Below are positions 62,875 through 64,000 of a stretch of 64,000 nucleotides of DNA, in pieces. A program made the position numbers and the translations under genes. The stretch's first letter is position 1, and every line of letters starts with the position of its first letter. This DNA is from SZUA-100 sp965248135 (lineage in GTDB: Bacteria; Pseudomonadota; Alphaproteobacteria; Rhizobiales; Rhizobiaceae): positions 62,001 through 126,000 of the forward strand of contig CBDFIN010000008.1 in the NCBI GenBank assembly GCA_965248135.1, in the 5' to 3' direction. The notes beneath the pieces are model-generated. The model was not told where the DNA came from. It did no database searches and was given only the letters and a program-made list of their open reading frames with translations.

Positions 62875-62919
62875 TGGCGCACCCGACAGGATTCGAACCT
62901 GTGACCTCTGCCTTCGGAG
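62875..62919 (-). repeat. 3' fragment of tRNA-Arg(CCG), probable attachment site
   Basis: 45 bases on the minus strand match the 3' half of a tRNA: anticodon loop CTCCGAA (anticodon CCG), T arm GGTTCGAATCC, acceptor end and CCA. The 5' half (D arm and anticodon 5' stem) does not pair, so it is not a working tRNA. Integrases often recombine at such sequences and leave a 3' fragment at one end of the element. Confidence 0.8.
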
Positions 62920-63029
62920 AACTGCTATCCATAGTTAAGTACCTTGTTTTATAAGAGCTTTTGTTTTGATTTGTTGCGGAACATTACGAAAACATGCGGT
63001 TATTGCGCGGACATAACGCGGACAAAATG

Positions 63030-63478
63030 CTAATAGTGCTCCGCTGCTGATAATTGAAATTCTGGATGATGGTGGCCATAGACCTTTTCAAGCGTTTCTG
63101 GTGTCATGCCCAAAAATCCTGCAAGTTCCCAAATTCCGGTCCCAGCCTGCATTCCCCATGTTGCCCGTGTGTGGCGTAAGACGTGCGGATGAACCCCCTT
63201 TAATTCTGCACGACGGCAAGCATCAGCAAACGATTTCTTGATATCTCCGATAGGCCGGCCATCGTTGTGAATGACATATCCGAGATCAAACCCGCGCTCA
63301 CGGGCGCGGCGCAAATGAGGTAGGAGTTTTGATGGAATTCGAGCGCGTGGCCGCCGCTTTTTCGTTTGGGCGCGGCCCTCAGGGTTCCACTGAATAGAGC
63401 TGCCCTCAAGGTCAATTTGCGGCCAGCGAAGTGACAAGATTGCTTCTTTGCGCTGTCCAGTATGCAAAGCAATCACAA
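63030..63478 (-). pseudogene. tyrosine integrase, 3' part
   Basis: C-terminal catalytic domain of a phage/island integrase: LHTGQRKEAILSLRWPQID (Arg), VHPHVLRHTRATWGMQ (H-x-x-R), GFLGMTPETLEKVYGHHHPEF (Tyr). The N-terminal part has been removed at 63478 by the IS30 element. It lies ~110 bases from the tRNA fragment, the usual arrangement of integrase and attachment site. Confidence 0.88.
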
Positions 63479-63485
63479 CGCCCCT

Positions 63486-64000
63486 TCAACATTGAAATGC
63501 AACATTTTGCTCACATTCCTTTGAAAAGGCCTCATATGGGGTTTTGTATTCGAGACATTTTCTTGGACGTTGGTTCAGCTTGTCTTCGACGATCTGAACT
63601 TCGGCTTTTGTCAGCTTAGTGAAATCGGTACCCTTTGGGAAGTATTGGCGAACAAGACCGTTGGTATGTTCGTTGAGGCCGCGCTGCCATGAGTGATAGG
63701 GCTTGGCGAAATAGATGTCGCATTGCAATATTTTGGCGATCTTTTTGTGCCCGGCGAATTCTTTGCCATTGTCATACGTGATGGTTTTGATGAACGCTTT
63801 GAGCTTTGAAAGCGTCTTGCCGCAGGCCTTTTGCACGCTGTCCTTTGATTTGTCGCGCAACAGAACCAGCTTGGTGTATTTTGATTTTCGATCGACATGA
63901 GAAAGAATGGCACCCTTGTGGTTTTTGCCGATGATAGTATCGCCCTCCCAGTCGCCAACACGGCTTTTGGTTTCGACGATTTCGGGACGTTCCTCAATGT
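63486..64000 (-). CDS. IS30-family transposase (5' end outside window)
   Basis: C-terminal catalytic part of an IS30-type transposase, open through the right edge: VETKSRVGDWEGDTIIGKNHKG (first Asp), TITYDNGKEFAGHKKIAK (second Asp), YHSWQRGLNEHTNGLVRQYFPKG (Glu), ending at AFQC-stop (63486). The element boundary is near 63479, inside the integrase gene. Confidence 0.92.
   Translation of the reverse strand, partial: IEERPEIVETKSRVGDWEGDTIIGKNHKGAILSHVDRKSKYTKLVLLRDKSKDSVQKACGKTLSKLKAFIKTITYDNGKEFAGHKKIAKILQCDIYFAKPYHSWQRGLNEHTNGLVRQYFPKGTDFTKLTKAEVQIVEDKLNQRPRKCLEYKTPYEAFSKECEQNVAFQC

Noticed and set aside
62875..62960. Complete tRNA-Arg gene
   Set aside because: Only the 3' half matches; the D arm and the 5' anticodon stem do not pair.

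Overview
The window looks like chromosomal DNA of an alphaproteobacterium, most likely Hyphomicrobiales (Rhizobiales). The evidence is the order dacC-tmk-holB-metG-tatD-MBL hydrolase, an ATP synthase zeta-type (DUF1476) gene divergent from purC-purS-purQ, and a fused epimerase/sugar transferase. Species cannot be named from sequence alone.

Bases 1-18398 are ordinary core genome: a DEAD-box helicase (cut by the left edge), a gamma-glutamyltransferase, an MMPL/RND-type exporter, a GGDEF-EAL protein, the replication/cell-wall/tRNA-charging cluster on the minus strand, and the start of the purine operon. Where purL might be expected, the core order stops at a palindromic repeat (18395-18563). A small polysaccharide segment follows (WaaL/Wzy-type ligase, IS1 remnant, hybrid epimerase/phosphoglycosyltransferase; 18560-22577).

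From about 22.7 kb to 61.7 kb the DNA is packed with insertion sequences stacked inside each other. Elements are named here by family and letter: IS3-A (2 copies), IS3-B, ISAs1-A (3 copies), ISAs1-B (2 copies), IS1380 (2 copies), one Tn3-family transposon, IS21, IS630, and remnants of IS66, IS5, IS1 and IS21. Most junctions resolve to the base with target duplications, and subtracting inner elements gives equal lengths for copies of the same element (IS3-A 1385 bp twice, IS1380 1594 bp twice, ISAs1-A 1244/1244/1243 bp). The deepest stack, 30459-38229, is four levels deep.

Between the IS blocks lies one minus-strand gene train (51229 down to 38322) with a divergent LysR regulator (51510-52415). 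In transcription order it holds pxpA, a mini biotin carrier, biotin carboxylase, pxpB, pxpC, a three-gene ABC importer with a TorT-like binding protein, a molybdenum hydroxylase large subunit, a broken bioY, gabT and the first ~75 codons of a gabD-like gene. Read as a pathway, this suggests import of a small cyclic amide, oxidation by a molybdoenzyme, biotin/ATP-assisted ring opening to 4-aminobutyrate, and transamination toward succinate. That is an inference; its end (gabD) and its biotin supply gene (bioY) are already decaying.

A second unusual feature is a family of ~77-79 bp hairpins bounded by CTAGTGG/CCACTAG. They occur as inverted pairs with a 13-14 nt linker (18395-18563, 20049-20217, and a tandem double pair at 42910-43243). 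Stems differ in sequence but keep pairing, and three genes end in a TAG stop supplied by the repeat's CTAG edge.

The right end (61678-64000) carries an orphan soluble histidine kinase, a 3' fragment of tRNA-Arg(CCG) that looks like an attachment site, a truncated tyrosine integrase, and an IS30 transposase running off the edge.
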